A DNA stretch of 64,000 nucleotides from Trinickia diaoshuihuensis (GTDB lineage: Bacteria > Pseudomonadota > Gammaproteobacteria > Burkholderiales > Burkholderiaceae), in assembly GCF_003390925.1 (NCBI RefSeq), contig NZ_QUBS01000081.1:62001-126000 (forward strand), in the 5' to 3' direction. This document shows, piece after piece, positions 25,777 through 34,373 of the stretch. The notes beneath the pieces were generated by a model that did no database searches, was not told the origin of the DNA, and worked only from the letters and a program-made list of their open reading frames with translations. The translations under genes were made by a program, and so were the position numbers. How positions within the stretch are numbered: position 1 is the stretch's first letter; each line of letters begins with the position of its first letter.

Positions 25777-26922
25777 TCAAAACTTATGTTTGATCCCGGC
25801 GCCTAGTGCCCATGGCGCGTAACCGGGCGCGACCGAATCGTTCGCAAAGACCCCGACGCCGACGGTCCCGTCGCGATTGTTGTGGTAGTAGAGCGCGTCG
25901 GCAAAAAGGGTCGTTCGGCGCGATAGATGATAGGCGTAGTTCAGCGAATAGCTTTGAGTGACCCGGTCGCCCCGTTGACTGACGTGTGCGGTACCGACGT
26001 TGATGTCATAGGCCCCCAAGGGAATGCCTGCATTGATCTGCCAAGACGAGGCGAACCAATTATCTCCGGTGCGGTGGGCGTGAATATAGTTGCCGCCTAT
26101 TTCGATGCCGCGCCACCCTTTGTAAGCGAGGCTGACGAGTTCGGTTTTCCAACTGGACGATAGGGAGGTTTTACTATCCGCGTAGTAGCCGTAGTCGTTA
26201 TAGGCCACGTTGAACTTGAACGGCCCGACGGCGTAGCGAATTCGTGTCCCGATCTGACGGCCCGCTAGCGATTGAAAACCGGCGACGTTCGAAAACCCGT
26301 AGGCAACATCGGCGCTGAACCCTCGCCAATGCGGCGTGGAATAGTAGACGCCGTTCGAGAAGTAGTCGGTGTAAGTGTCGTAGCCGAGCACGGTGTCGTA
26401 TTGAAGCTTGATGGCCGCAAGGCTCGAATCGCTGAAATCGAGGTTGCGGTCGGAATCCACATAAGCCCAATAATCGGGCTTGTGCATGCGGCCGAGTTCG
26501 AGCCGCCCGAACGCCGGGTTCGCTAGGCCGACATAGGATCCCTTGCTCCATTCGAGGCCGCCCGACGGTCCCTTGCCGCTTAATAGCTTGAACCCTTGCT
26601 CCAAAAAGAAGAACGCGACGGTGCCGCCGCCGAGCGATTCGGTACCTCGCAGCCCCCAATACGAAGTGCCGTTCCACATCTCGCGATTTTTCTGGCCGGC
26701 ATCGGAATTGCCGAGCATGAAGCCCGTTTCGACTTTGCCGTAGAGCAGTAGCGAAGAGATATCGGGCACGTGCTTGGCCGTATTGTTGAAGCTTCCGATG
26801 TCCGGATCTTGAGCGGTCGTCGAGGCGTAATCGGCAGAGTCTCGCGGGGGGGCGCAATGGGCGGTATGCGCGAGCAGACCCGCGGCGCCTGCTGCCAGCA
26901 GGCGCCGTCCAGTCGTCTTCAT
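25777..26922 (-). CDS. Outer-membrane porin-like protein
   Basis: Predicted beta-barrel of the Gram-negative porin family, 381 residues. The signal peptide is MKTTGRRLLAAGAAGLLAHT; the mature part has SLLLYGKVETGFML, SYWGLRGTESLGGGTVAFFFLEQGF, GLANPAFGRLELGRMHKPDYW and a C-terminal Phe (LGAGIKHKF). A TAGGAGAC ribosome site precedes ATG 26922. It is the third gene of a minus-strand run (porin, phytase, porin), with only 58 bases between it and the phytase stop. This suggests a dedicated outer-membrane channel for the phytase products. Confidence 0.88.
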   Translation of the reverse strand: MKTTGRRLLAAGAAGLLAHTAHCAPPRDSADYASTTAQDPDIGSFNNTAKHVPDISSLLLYGKVETGFMLGNSDAGQKNREMWNGTSYWGLRGTESLGGGTVAFFFLEQGFKLLSGKGPSGGLEWSKGSYVGLANPAFGRLELGRMHKPDYWAYVDSDRNLDFSDSSLAAIKLQYDTVLGYDTYTDYFSNGVYYSTPHWRGFSADVAYGFSNVAGFQSLAGRQIGTRIRYAVGPFKFNVAYNDYGYYADSKTSLSSSWKTELVSLAYKGWRGIEIGGNYIHAHRTGDNWFASSWQINAGIPLGAYDINVGTAHVSQRGDRVTQSYSLNYAYHLSRRTTLFADALYYHNNRDGTVGVGVFANDSVAPGYAPWALGAGIKHKF

Positions 26923-26980
26923 GCAATGTCTCCTAGAGGATGGCTTTTTTTATGCGCGGCGCTGCAAGCGCCGCCATGCG

Positions 26981-28366
26981 TTACTCGTGTTGGGCGAGGC
27001 AATCGGGTGACAACGACTGGCGGGCGATGCTGACGAACCGGTCGAGCCGGCAAGCGGTGCCTTCGGCGGCATCACCGCAACCGGGAAGCGCCAGAGGCAG
27101 CCGGGAAGGCGGCGCGGCGAGCGTGAGGGTTTTCATCTCGCGCAATTGATCGAGCGACTGATAAACGAGTTCGACGCTCACGAAATCGCTATGGCTGGCC
27201 TTGTCTCGCCACAAGGAGAAGACGAGCGCGCCGCCGGGAGGCGTGTCGTCGGGCTGATCGGGCAACGTCCAGTCGAGCCCGAGCATGCCCGCGAGATTGG
27301 CCAAGTTCGTATCGTGCGCGGCGAGCAGGTAGACACGGTTGCCGGCCGGCGCGTGCGTCGCGAACGCCGGGGTACCCGTCGCGGCCTGGGTGAGGGCGCC
27401 AAGGATGTCGGCCATCAACGGCGTGCCTTTGCGCGACGCAAGATAGGGCGTTTTCGCCATCAGATCGAACTGAGCATTGTGCGCCGCGAGTAGCCGCGCC
27501 CAATCTTCCCCGCTGTGAATGGTGCCCCACCCGACTTCGCCGGGCGCCATCCCTTGGGCGTATTCGAGCAAGAACACCTCGGAGACCGTCGACGCAATGC
27601 CGAGCGGCCCGTCGAGGCGACTATGCCGGCCCGTCGCGTCGATTTGCACGCGATTGACCAGGCTGGGCAGACGGCAATTCGTTGCCTGCTGATCGCGCTG
27701 ACAATAGGGGCTCGATTGAAACTGGAGCGTGTCGTCCATCCGCTCCAGCGACGCGCGATAACGGTCGGCAATGGCGTCTAGCCCTCGACCATCGAACCTG
27801 GCGTCGATCGCCGCGCGTGCCGTGGCCGGGTCGAGCTTGCATTGTCCCGACTCCGTCGCATGAAAGAGCGGATCATCCGCATCGAGCTCCGGCTCGTGAG
27901 CCGCGTGCAGATTGCAGTGCGGCGCGATCGCATCGACCAAGGCATCGCCGGTTAGACGGGTGCGCTGATCGACGTCGGCCCAAGCAGAGACTTCGTTCGG
28001 TGCCGGGCAGGCGTGTTCCGGCAATACCCGCTCTTGCTTCAGCCACGCGCCGTAGTAATCGCCCATTAGGCCGATCAAGTGCGCACCCCGCGCGGTCAAC
28101 TCGCCCGGCTTCACCGGCCAGGCGGGCCAAGGCTTGCGCGTCAACATCTCCAATGGCGGTTTGGTCTTCGTGGGCGAGCGCACGCCGTGACGGCTGACGA
28201 TGACGACCGATTCGAGCTGCCATGCCGGCCTCGCGGCGGCGTTCCCGTTGGGCGCTCGCACCGTATCGGCATATGTCGCGGCCGGCGCCGCTGCTAGCGC
28301 TGCGGCGAGAGCCAGCCCGCCTAGCAAGCCTACCGTCGACGAGCTGCTCCGCAGTGGATTCGTCAT
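26981..28366 (-). CDS. appA: Histidine-acid phytase / acid phosphatase (AppA type)
   Basis: Periplasmic phosphatase of the histidine-acid branch, 461 residues. An N-terminal signal segment is followed by VIVSRHGVRSPT, with catalytic RHGxRxP at 59-65. The proton-donor motif HDTN is at 351-354. Blocks recalled from E. coli AppA recur in order: WPxWPVKxGxLTxRG, ADVDxRTRxTG, LFxxxxxGxCxLD, NLANLxGxLxLxWTLPxQPDxTPPGG. That indicates phytase or glucose-1-phosphatase-like action, releasing phosphate from inositol hexakisphosphate or sugar phosphates. ATG 28366 was chosen because an upstream in-frame start would put the operator at 28373 inside the gene. It lies between two porin genes. Confidence 0.9.
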   Translation of the reverse strand: MTNPLRSSSSTVGLLGGLALAAALAAAPAATYADTVRAPNGNAAARPAWQLESVVIVSRHGVRSPTKTKPPLEMLTRKPWPAWPVKPGELTARGAHLIGLMGDYYGAWLKQERVLPEHACPAPNEVSAWADVDQRTRLTGDALVDAIAPHCNLHAAHEPELDADDPLFHATESGQCKLDPATARAAIDARFDGRGLDAIADRYRASLERMDDTLQFQSSPYCQRDQQATNCRLPSLVNRVQIDATGRHSRLDGPLGIASTVSEVFLLEYAQGMAPGEVGWGTIHSGEDWARLLAAHNAQFDLMAKTPYLASRKGTPLMADILGALTQAATGTPAFATHAPAGNRVYLLAAHDTNLANLAGMLGLDWTLPDQPDDTPPGGALVFSLWRDKASHSDFVSVELVYQSLDQLREMKTLTLAAPPSRLPLALPGCGDAAEGTACRLDRFVSIARQSLSPDCLAQHE

Positions 28367-28372
28367 TCTTTT

Positions 28373-28388
28373 TTGCACTCGATTGCAA
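28373..28388. promoter_or_regulatory. Operator D directly upstream of the phytase start
   Basis: TTGCACTCGATTGCAA has one mismatch to the consensus. It ends 7 bases before the phytase ATG and lies in the 45-base gap after the upstream porin stop. At this place a bound repressor would act as a roadblock or overlap the ribosome-binding region, rather than cover a normal promoter. Confidence 0.6.
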
Positions 28389-28411
28389 TTTAGTCTAAAC
28401 ATAATGGGCGA

Positions 28412-29614
28412 TCAGAAACGTACCGTCATGCCGACGATGACGGCCACCTGGTTGCTGGTCGACGATGGAGTGGAGTTTTGTGAATCTCCGGCGAGCGCGG
28501 CGGCATCGATGATTTGCGCCGCACCCTTTGCCCCGAGTGTCTGGCCGTTCGCATGCGTATAGGCTTGCAATGCGTACAGCGTCGTTCGCTTGGAAAGGTT
28601 GTATGCCTCTTTCAGCGAGACCTGATGATAGCGCGCGGCCGAGCGGATCCCGTTTGCTTTGGATGCCAGCGTGTACGAATATCCGGCGCCGAGCGAGAAG
28701 GCGGGCGTGAAGTTGTAGGAAGCCAGTCCGCTATAGGTATTGAAAATCGCCGTGTCTTTGAAGAGGGAGCGCCCGCCCGGCGCGTACCTGACGTTCGAAT
28801 AGTTGAGGCCGAGCACGAGATCGCCGATCGTGTAGTTTCCCGCAACGGCGAAATGTTGGATGCTGCGGGCCGAGACGTATCCGGCATTGACGGCAGAAGT
28901 GGGAATGCTAGCGGTGGATGCGCTGTCGAAGCCGCTCGCGAGTTCGGTGTTGTACATCTTCAGGTAGCCCGCGGCGATGCCGATGGGACCTGCCGCATAG
29001 CGCACCGCGGCGCTGAGCGACTGACCGCGCTCGATGCTGCCCGCGATACCGCCGACGCCGTATTGGGCCGAAGCCGTCACCCCGGCAATCGTCGGCGAAA
29101 CATACGAAACCGAGTTGTTGATGCGAAAACTGCTGTCGAGTCCATCGATGTCGCCGGGATGCGCTCCGGTCGCGCCCGTCAACCAGTTGCTACCGGTATA
29201 GGGGCCTAGGAACAGGTAATACGGAGTGTATTGACGTCCAAGCGTAAGCTGGCCGGCTCGGTCGCTCTTGAGCCCGACGAATGCTTGGCGGTTGAACAGC
29301 AACCCCGACGTGGAGTTGGCGCCCGTATTCATGTCGAAGCCCGCTTCGAGTTGGAATAGTGCCTTCAGGCCCCCGCCCAAATCCTCCGTGCCTAGCAAAC
29401 CGAACTTGGAGGTGGAGAGATTGCCGGCTCGCAGGTAGGTGCGCGATGCCCCGAGCGAGTTGTTGACGTACGCGATCCCGTCGTCGGCGACGCCGTAGAG
29501 GGTGACCGCGCTTTGCGCGAGCGCGGCGTGGGCGCCCAGTGCGAAAAGGCTGGGGATGAGCCAGCGTAGGGCTGGTTGCGCGCCATGAATGCGCGCGGGG
29601 TGAGGCATCGACAT
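28412..29614 (-). CDS. Outer-membrane porin (OmpC/Gram-negative porin family)
   Basis: Sixteen-strand porin, 400 residues. The signal peptide ends in AALAQ, followed by SAVTLYGVADDGIAYVNN. Other hallmarks are KFGLLGTEDLGGGLKALFQLEAGFD, LFNRQAFVGLKSD, GQLTLGRQYTPYY and the C-terminal VGMTVRF. ATG 29614 has GGAGA seven bases upstream. First gene of the porin-phytase-porin run, divergent from the second LacI gene. The shared 224-base spacer holds operator E over its probable promoter. Confidence 0.92.
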   Translation of the reverse strand: MSMPHPARIHGAQPALRWLIPSLFALGAHAALAQSAVTLYGVADDGIAYVNNSLGASRTYLRAGNLSTSKFGLLGTEDLGGGLKALFQLEAGFDMNTGANSTSGLLFNRQAFVGLKSDRAGQLTLGRQYTPYYLFLGPYTGSNWLTGATGAHPGDIDGLDSSFRINNSVSYVSPTIAGVTASAQYGVGGIAGSIERGQSLSAAVRYAAGPIGIAAGYLKMYNTELASGFDSASTASIPTSAVNAGYVSARSIQHFAVAGNYTIGDLVLGLNYSNVRYAPGGRSLFKDTAIFNTYSGLASYNFTPAFSLGAGYSYTLASKANGIRSAARYHQVSLKEAYNLSKRTTLYALQAYTHANGQTLGAKGAAQIIDAAALAGDSQNSTPSSTSNQVAVIVGMTVRF

Positions 29615-29709
29615 GTAAACGTCTCCGATCGTTATGAATCGCGGCGCTCGAGGCCGCGTTTGCCGCCGCCCGCTCGAGCGACGGTTTCGAGGTGCACTCG
29701 CATTTCTGA

Positions 29710-29753
29710 TTGCACACGAGTGCAATATTCGAGCAAGTCCGAGAGGCTTTCAA
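29710..29753 (-). promoter_or_regulatory. Operator E with overlapping porin promoter
   Basis: TTGCACACGAGTGCAA at 29710-29725 is an exact consensus match. Read on the minus strand, a -35 TTGAAA (29748-29753) and a -10 AATATT (29724-29729) are 18 bases apart, and the operator covers the downstream edge of the -10. This is the classic place for a repressor of the porin-phytase genes. The palindrome is shared with the divergent LacI gene. Confidence 0.7.
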
Positions 29754-29781
29754 CCCGTCAAGCCGCCGTTGGGATCGGCAA

Positions 29782-29801
29782 TTACCCGAATTCGCGGGTA
29801 A
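29782..29801. promoter_or_regulatory. Second palindrome upstream of LacI 2
   Basis: TTACCCG and CGGGTAA are perfect 7-base arms with a 6-base centre. It lies 38 bases before the LacI 2 start at 29839 and differs in sequence from the 16-bp operator, so another regulator or autoregulation through a second motif is possible. Confidence 0.4.
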
Positions 29802-29838
29802 ACACGGGCCTCGCGCTCCCCTTGACCGGCATCGAGAA

Positions 29839-30957
29839 ATGAACACGAGTGCGAGGCGCATGTCTTTTGATAAGCTATCGCCCACGACCACAGGCAGCGC
29901 CACGAAGGTGCGCGAGGACATGAGCGAGAAGGACAAGGATAAAAGCTGGGCGACGGCCGAGGACGTGGCCCGTCTGGCGGGGGTGTCGAGATCGGCCGTT
30001 TCGCGCGCTTTCACGCCGGGCGCGAGCGTATCGAGCAAGACGCGCGAGCGGATCATGAAAGCGGCGGAGGAACTGGGCTACCAGGTCGATTACAACGCGC
30101 GCAACATGATCCAAGGCCGAAGCAGTTTCGTCGGCGTGGTGACGTCGGGTCTGGACAATCCGTTTCGTGTGAAGCTTCTGGCGCCGATCGCGCATTACCT
30201 CGGCGAACATGGGTTCTTGCCGATTCTCATGAACGCCGACGACAGCGATCAAATCGCGCATTCGCTGCAAATCCTGCTGAGCTATCGCATTGCCGGCGTC
30301 ATCATGACTTCGGGGGCGCCGCCGCTTGCGCTGGCGCGCGAGTATCTGAATCGACGCGTGCCCGTGGCGATGGTGAATCGCGCGGCCGAACTGGACGGCG
30401 CCGATGTCGTCAATAGCGACAACGAGGGTGGAGGACGCTTCGCGGCGCAGCGGCTCGTCGATTCGGGCGCGAAGCGATTCGCTTTCGTCGGGCCGCATTT
30501 GTCGAATTTCAGCGGCAAATCGCGTTGCGATGCCTTCGTCTCCGCGCTCAAGGCGTTGCCCGGCAAGCGCGGAGAGACGGAGATCTGCAATACGCCCAAC
30601 GACAGCTACGAGAGCGGTCAGCAGGCGGCCAATCAGTTGTTGAACCGGGCGCGCGGAGTGCCCGACGGCGTCTTCTGCGCAACCGACATGATCGCGCTCG
30701 GTTTCATGGATGCCGCGCGCCACCGGTTCGGCCGGCGCGTGCCCGAAGACTTACGCGTGGTCGGCTTCGACGATATCCCGCACGCGGCGCTGGACAGCTA
30801 TCGCTTGACCACGGTCGCCCAGAACGTCCAGGAACTCGCGCGCCAGACCGTGCAAGTGCTCGTCGAACGCATGGCCGACTTCCATATGCCCGCGCGGATG
30901 CGCGCGGTACCCGTCGCGTTGATCGAGCGAGACAGCGCGGGCGTATTGTCGGGGTAA
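29839..30957 (+). CDS. LacI-family transcriptional regulator 2
   Basis: Paralogue of the regulator at 19220, 372 residues from ATG 29839. ATG 29920 (MSEKDKDKSWATAEDV) is a likely alternative start, judged by alignment with the paralogue. The HTH reads TAEDVARLAGVSRSAVSRAFTP, with the same recognition helix as LacI 1. The effector domain matches block for block: VGVVTSGLDNPFRVKLL, LLSYRIAGVIMTSGAPPLALAREYL, PDGVFCATDMIALGFMDAARHRFG. Operator E lies upstream and operator F just downstream, so it probably represses the porin-phytase genes on one side and the AfuABC-like importer on the other. Confidence 0.92.
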   Translation: MNTSARRMSFDKLSPTTTGSATKVREDMSEKDKDKSWATAEDVARLAGVSRSAVSRAFTPGASVSSKTRERIMKAAEELGYQVDYNARNMIQGRSSFVGVVTSGLDNPFRVKLLAPIAHYLGEHGFLPILMNADDSDQIAHSLQILLSYRIAGVIMTSGAPPLALAREYLNRRVPVAMVNRAAELDGADVVNSDNEGGGRFAAQRLVDSGAKRFAFVGPHLSNFSGKSRCDAFVSALKALPGKRGETEICNTPNDSYESGQQAANQLLNRARGVPDGVFCATDMIALGFMDAARHRFGRRVPEDLRVVGFDDIPHAALDSYRLTTVAQNVQELARQTVQVLVERMADFHMPARMRAVPVALIERDSAGVLSG

Positions 30958-31006
30958 GCCCCTACGTTTTTTTCGGTTTTCCCACCCGATTCGGTTCGAG
31001 CCGCTG

Positions 31007-31035
31007 TTGAACCCGGTCTCACTTGGTGTTAAATT
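31007..31035 (+). promoter_or_regulatory. Promoter of the AfuABC-like operon
   Basis: A -35 TTGAAC (31007-31012) and -10 TAAATT (31030-31035) are separated by 17 bases. Operator F begins at the last two bases of the -10 and covers the start of transcription, which fits simple repression. Confidence 0.6.
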
Positions 31036-31049
31036 GCACTCGTGTGCAA
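31034..31049. promoter_or_regulatory. Operator F of the 16-bp palindrome
   Basis: TTGCACTCGTGTGCAA is an exact match to the consensus. It overlaps the -10 region of the preceding promoter and lies 115 bases before the binding-protein start at 31164. Confidence 0.75.
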
Positions 31050-31163
31050 AACGACTTCGACGATATGCGGAGCCGAGCACGCAGGGCAGCCCGGTCCGGC
31101 CGGGTGGTCGCTGTCCGTTAGGGACATGGCGGCCGCGCCACTCAAATAAATGGAGACAATCGG

Positions 31164-32189
31164 ATGAAACCGCTCTTGCGACGCTGCGTCGCCGTGCTTT
31201 TCGCTTGTGGAACGATCTCGGCCGCGCATGCGGCGGGGAAGCTGAACGTGTTGTGTTCCGCCGACTTGGAATGGTGTCAATTGATGAAGACGCGTTTCGA
31301 GAAGGAAAGCGGGATCGACGTGTCGATGATCCGCAAGAGCGCCGGTGAAAGCTTCGCGCAGATTCAAGCGCAGGCGAAGAATCCGCAGGTGGACGTGTGG
31401 TGGGCAGGCTCGGGCGACGCGCATCTGCAAGCGGCCTTCGAAAATCTCACGCAGCCGTATCAGTCGCCCGAACTGCCGCATCTGCAACCGTGGGCGCAGT
31501 CGTTCGCGAAGGTTGCGCAGTATCGTTCGGTCGGCATCTATCAGGGCGTGCTGGGTATCGGCTATAACGAAACGGAACTGAAGGGGCGCAAGTTGCCCGT
31601 ACCGAAATGCTGGAAGGATTTGCTCAATCCCGCCTACAAGGGGGAGATTCAGATCGCCAATCCGAATTCGTCGGGCACGTCGTATGTCGCGCTCGCGACG
31701 CTCGTCCAATTGTTCGGCGAGGACGACGCCTTCAAGTATCTGCGCGCGTTGAACGCGAACATCAGTCAGTACACCGATACGGGCGTCGCACCGGGCGAGG
31801 CCGCATCGCGCGGAGAATCGACGGTCGCGATCGAGTTCATGCACGATTTGATCAAACAGAAAGCGGCGGGTTTTCCGATCGCCGTGGGACCGGCGTGCGA
31901 AGGGACCGGCTATGAGATCGGCGGGATGAGTATCGTGGCCGGCGCCAAGAATCCGCAGGAAGCGAAGCGCTTCTACGATTTCGCGCTGCGCGCCGACACC
32001 CAAAGCGCCGGGATCGAGGCGAAGGCCTATCAGATTCCCTCGAACGTCGCGGCGAAGATTCCGCCGCAGGCGCCGAACCTCGCATCGATCAAGCTTATCG
32101 ATTACGACTTCGCCAAGTACGGCTCGCCGCAGGTACGCAAGCATTTGCTGCAGCGTTGGACGGCGGAAATCTATTCTCACGGCAATTGA
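31164..32189 (+). CDS. ABC transporter substrate-binding protein (AfuA-like, hexose-phosphate type)
   Basis: Periplasmic binding protein of the Fe(III)-type fold family, 341 residues, with a Sec signal ending in SAAHAA. The mature start KLNVLCSADLEWCQLM and the blocks VDVWWAGSGDAHLQAA, GIYQGVLGIGYNE, NPNSSGTSYVALATLVQLFGE and GFPIAVGPACEGTGYEIGGMSIV resemble AfuA. Classic AfuA was renamed from iron to glucose-6-phosphate/fructose-6-phosphate binding. ATG 31164 has GGAGA upstream. It heads an operon with a fused permease, an ATPase and an inositol-monophosphatase-family enzyme, which fits a phosphorylated polyol or sugar ligand rather than iron. Confidence 0.88.
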   Translation: MKPLLRRCVAVLFACGTISAAHAAGKLNVLCSADLEWCQLMKTRFEKESGIDVSMIRKSAGESFAQIQAQAKNPQVDVWWAGSGDAHLQAAFENLTQPYQSPELPHLQPWAQSFAKVAQYRSVGIYQGVLGIGYNETELKGRKLPVPKCWKDLLNPAYKGEIQIANPNSSGTSYVALATLVQLFGEDDAFKYLRALNANISQYTDTGVAPGEAASRGESTVAIEFMHDLIKQKAAGFPIAVGPACEGTGYEIGGMSIVAGAKNPQEAKRFYDFALRADTQSAGIEAKAYQIPSNVAAKIPPQAPNLASIKLIDYDFAKYGSPQVRKHLLQRWTAEIYSHGN

Positions 32190-32198
32190 TTGGCGAAG

Positions 32199-34373
32199 AT
32201 GAAAAAGATCTTGTCGATGTGGCTCGCGGCGGGCGCATTCGCGCTGGCGGCACTGCCGTGGTACCAGCAGGACGGCGGCGTGTTCGCGCTGCATTGGTTA
32301 TCGCCCGCGGTTTACGGCACGCGCGCGGGAGCGCCTGCTTTGTTGCAGGCTTGGCGCTGGGGGCTAATACCCGTAACGGCCATGTTTGCGATTCTGGCGC
32401 TGCTTGCACTCTCTCTGGTTTGCGTGACCGCGCGGCGGCGGCTCGGCTTGCTTTGGGCCGCGCTGGGCGCGGCCGGACTCGCCGCGCTCGCGTGGGCGGC
32501 GTGGGGACCGGGGATGAACCTTCCGACCGGGCTCGGCGCGGGGGCACTCGCGGCGGCGGCGGTATTCATCGTCGCGACGACGAGCGGGACTGCTTTAATG
32601 GGCGCATGCCGAGGCGATCTGTTCGTGACTGGCGCCATCGGTATCGTCGTCGCGCTGATCGGCATTTTCGTGTTCTGGCCGGTCGGCAATATCTTGCTCG
32701 ATGCTTTTCGTGACATGAACGGCGCTTTCTCGCTCGCCGCCGTCGCGCCGCGCATTGCGTCGCGCAGCGTCTGGGGGCTCGGTTGCCTCTTCGGGGGGCG
32801 CAGTTGCGGTGTGGCGTGGAATACGGCGGTGCTGGCGTTTGCGAGCGCGAGCGGTGCCGTGGCGCTCGGGGCGGTGTTTGCGCTGCTCGCGACGCGGACA
32901 CGCTCGCGTGGCGTCAAGTTGCTGCGCAGCCTCGCGGTGCTGCCGATCATTACGCCTCCGTTCGTGCTCGGGCTTGCGCTGATCTTGCTGCTTGGACGTA
33001 ATGGCGTGCTGACGCTTTTCGTCGCGAACCTCCTCGGCGTGGCACCGGGCCGGTGGCTCTACGGTATGACAGGCGTGTGGCTCTCGCAACTGCTCGCGTT
33101 CGCGCCGATCGCTTTCATGACGCTGATCGGCGTCGTCGAGGGCGTGGGGCCGTCGCTCGAGGAAGCGTCGCAAACGCTCGGCGCATCGCGCTGGCAGACC
33201 TTCGTGACCGTGTCGCTGCCGCTGATGCGCCCCGGTCTCGCGAATGCGTTTCTGCTGTGCTTCATCGAGAGCATGGCCGACTTCGGTAATCCGATCGTGC
33301 TCGGCGGCAATTTCCACGTGCTCTCGACGGAGATCTATTTTTCGGTGGTGGGCGCGCAGAACGATCCCGGTCGCGCGGCGGGGCTCGGGCTCGTCCTGCT
33401 CGCCTTCGCTCTCGGCGCGTTTCTCTTGCAGAATCTTTGGCTTGGCCGCAAGTCGTATGTGACCGTATCGGGCAAGGCTGATAGCGGCGCCCACGCGGCG
33501 CTCGATCCGCGCTTGCAAGCGGGTTTGTGGTGCGTGGCCGCGCCGTGGTTCGTGTTTACCGTCGTCGTGTACGCGATGATGCTGCTGGGTGGGTTCATCA
33601 AGGTATGGGGCGTGGACAATAGCCTCACCTTCGCGCATTACCTCGACGCTTTCGCCGTGACGAGCCATGCCGGCGGGTTGCATTGGCAGGGCCAGGCGTG
33701 GCCGTCCTTTTTCACGACGATCGCGATCGCGGCGATCGCCACGCCGCTGACCTCGCTCGTGGGCATGCTCGCCGCTTGGCTGCTGATTCGGCAACGTTTC
33801 GCGGGCAAGCGCCTCTTCGAATTCGGCACGCTGCTGAGCTTCGCGATTCCCGGTACCGTGATCGGCATTGCTTATTTGCTGACGTTCAACGCGGGACCGA
33901 TCGAGCTCACGGGGACCGGCGCGATTCTGGTGCTGTGCTTCGTGTTCCGCAACATGCCGATGGGGCTGCGCAGCGGCATCGCCGCCATGCGCCAGCTCGA
34001 CGCGAGCCTCGACGAAGCCTCGATCATGCTGCGCGCGAGCAGCTTTACCACCATCCGGCGCGTGATCTTGCCGTTGTTGCGGCCCGCGCTCGCATCGGCA
34101 CTCGTCTATAGCTTCGTGCGCTCGATTACGTCGGTCAGCGCGGTGATTTTCCTCGTGAGCGCCAATTACGACATGGCCACGTCCTACATCATCGGGCTCG
34201 TGTCGAACGGCAACTACGGCACGGCGATCGCCTATGCGAGCGTGCTCGTCGTGGTCATGCTCATGATGATTCTTCTGGTGCAGCGTTTCGTCGGCGTGCG
34301 GCGGCTGCGGGCCCAGACACGTGTACAAGCCGCGGGCAAGCGCCCCGCGGTGTTGAAGGAGAAAGCGGCATGA
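32199..34373 (+). CDS. Fused two-domain ABC transporter permease (AfuB-like)
   Basis: Membrane channel subunit of 724 residues in which two permease domains are joined in one chain. Each half has an EAA loop: LEEASQTLGASRWQTFVTVSLPLMRPG in the first half and LDEASIMLRASSFTTIRRVILPLLRPA in the second, as overlapping fragments. About 12-14 hydrophobic segments are visible, including extra N-terminal ones. ATG 32199 was chosen over a TTG at 32190; the gap to the binding-protein gene is 9 bases. The stop overlaps the ATPase start (ATGA). Confidence 0.9.
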   Translation: MKKILSMWLAAGAFALAALPWYQQDGGVFALHWLSPAVYGTRAGAPALLQAWRWGLIPVTAMFAILALLALSLVCVTARRRLGLLWAALGAAGLAALAWAAWGPGMNLPTGLGAGALAAAAVFIVATTSGTALMGACRGDLFVTGAIGIVVALIGIFVFWPVGNILLDAFRDMNGAFSLAAVAPRIASRSVWGLGCLFGGRSCGVAWNTAVLAFASASGAVALGAVFALLATRTRSRGVKLLRSLAVLPIITPPFVLGLALILLLGRNGVLTLFVANLLGVAPGRWLYGMTGVWLSQLLAFAPIAFMTLIGVVEGVGPSLEEASQTLGASRWQTFVTVSLPLMRPGLANAFLLCFIESMADFGNPIVLGGNFHVLSTEIYFSVVGAQNDPGRAAGLGLVLLAFALGAFLLQNLWLGRKSYVTVSGKADSGAHAALDPRLQAGLWCVAAPWFVFTVVVYAMMLLGGFIKVWGVDNSLTFAHYLDAFAVTSHAGGLHWQGQAWPSFFTTIAIAAIATPLTSLVGMLAAWLLIRQRFAGKRLFEFGTLLSFAIPGTVIGIAYLLTFNAGPIELTGTGAILVLCFVFRNMPMGLRSGIAAMRQLDASLDEASIMLRASSFTTIRRVILPLLRPALASALVYSFVRSITSVSAVIFLVSANYDMATSYIIGLVSNGNYGTAIAYASVLVVVMLMMILLVQRFVGVRRLRAQTRVQAAGKRPAVLKEKAA

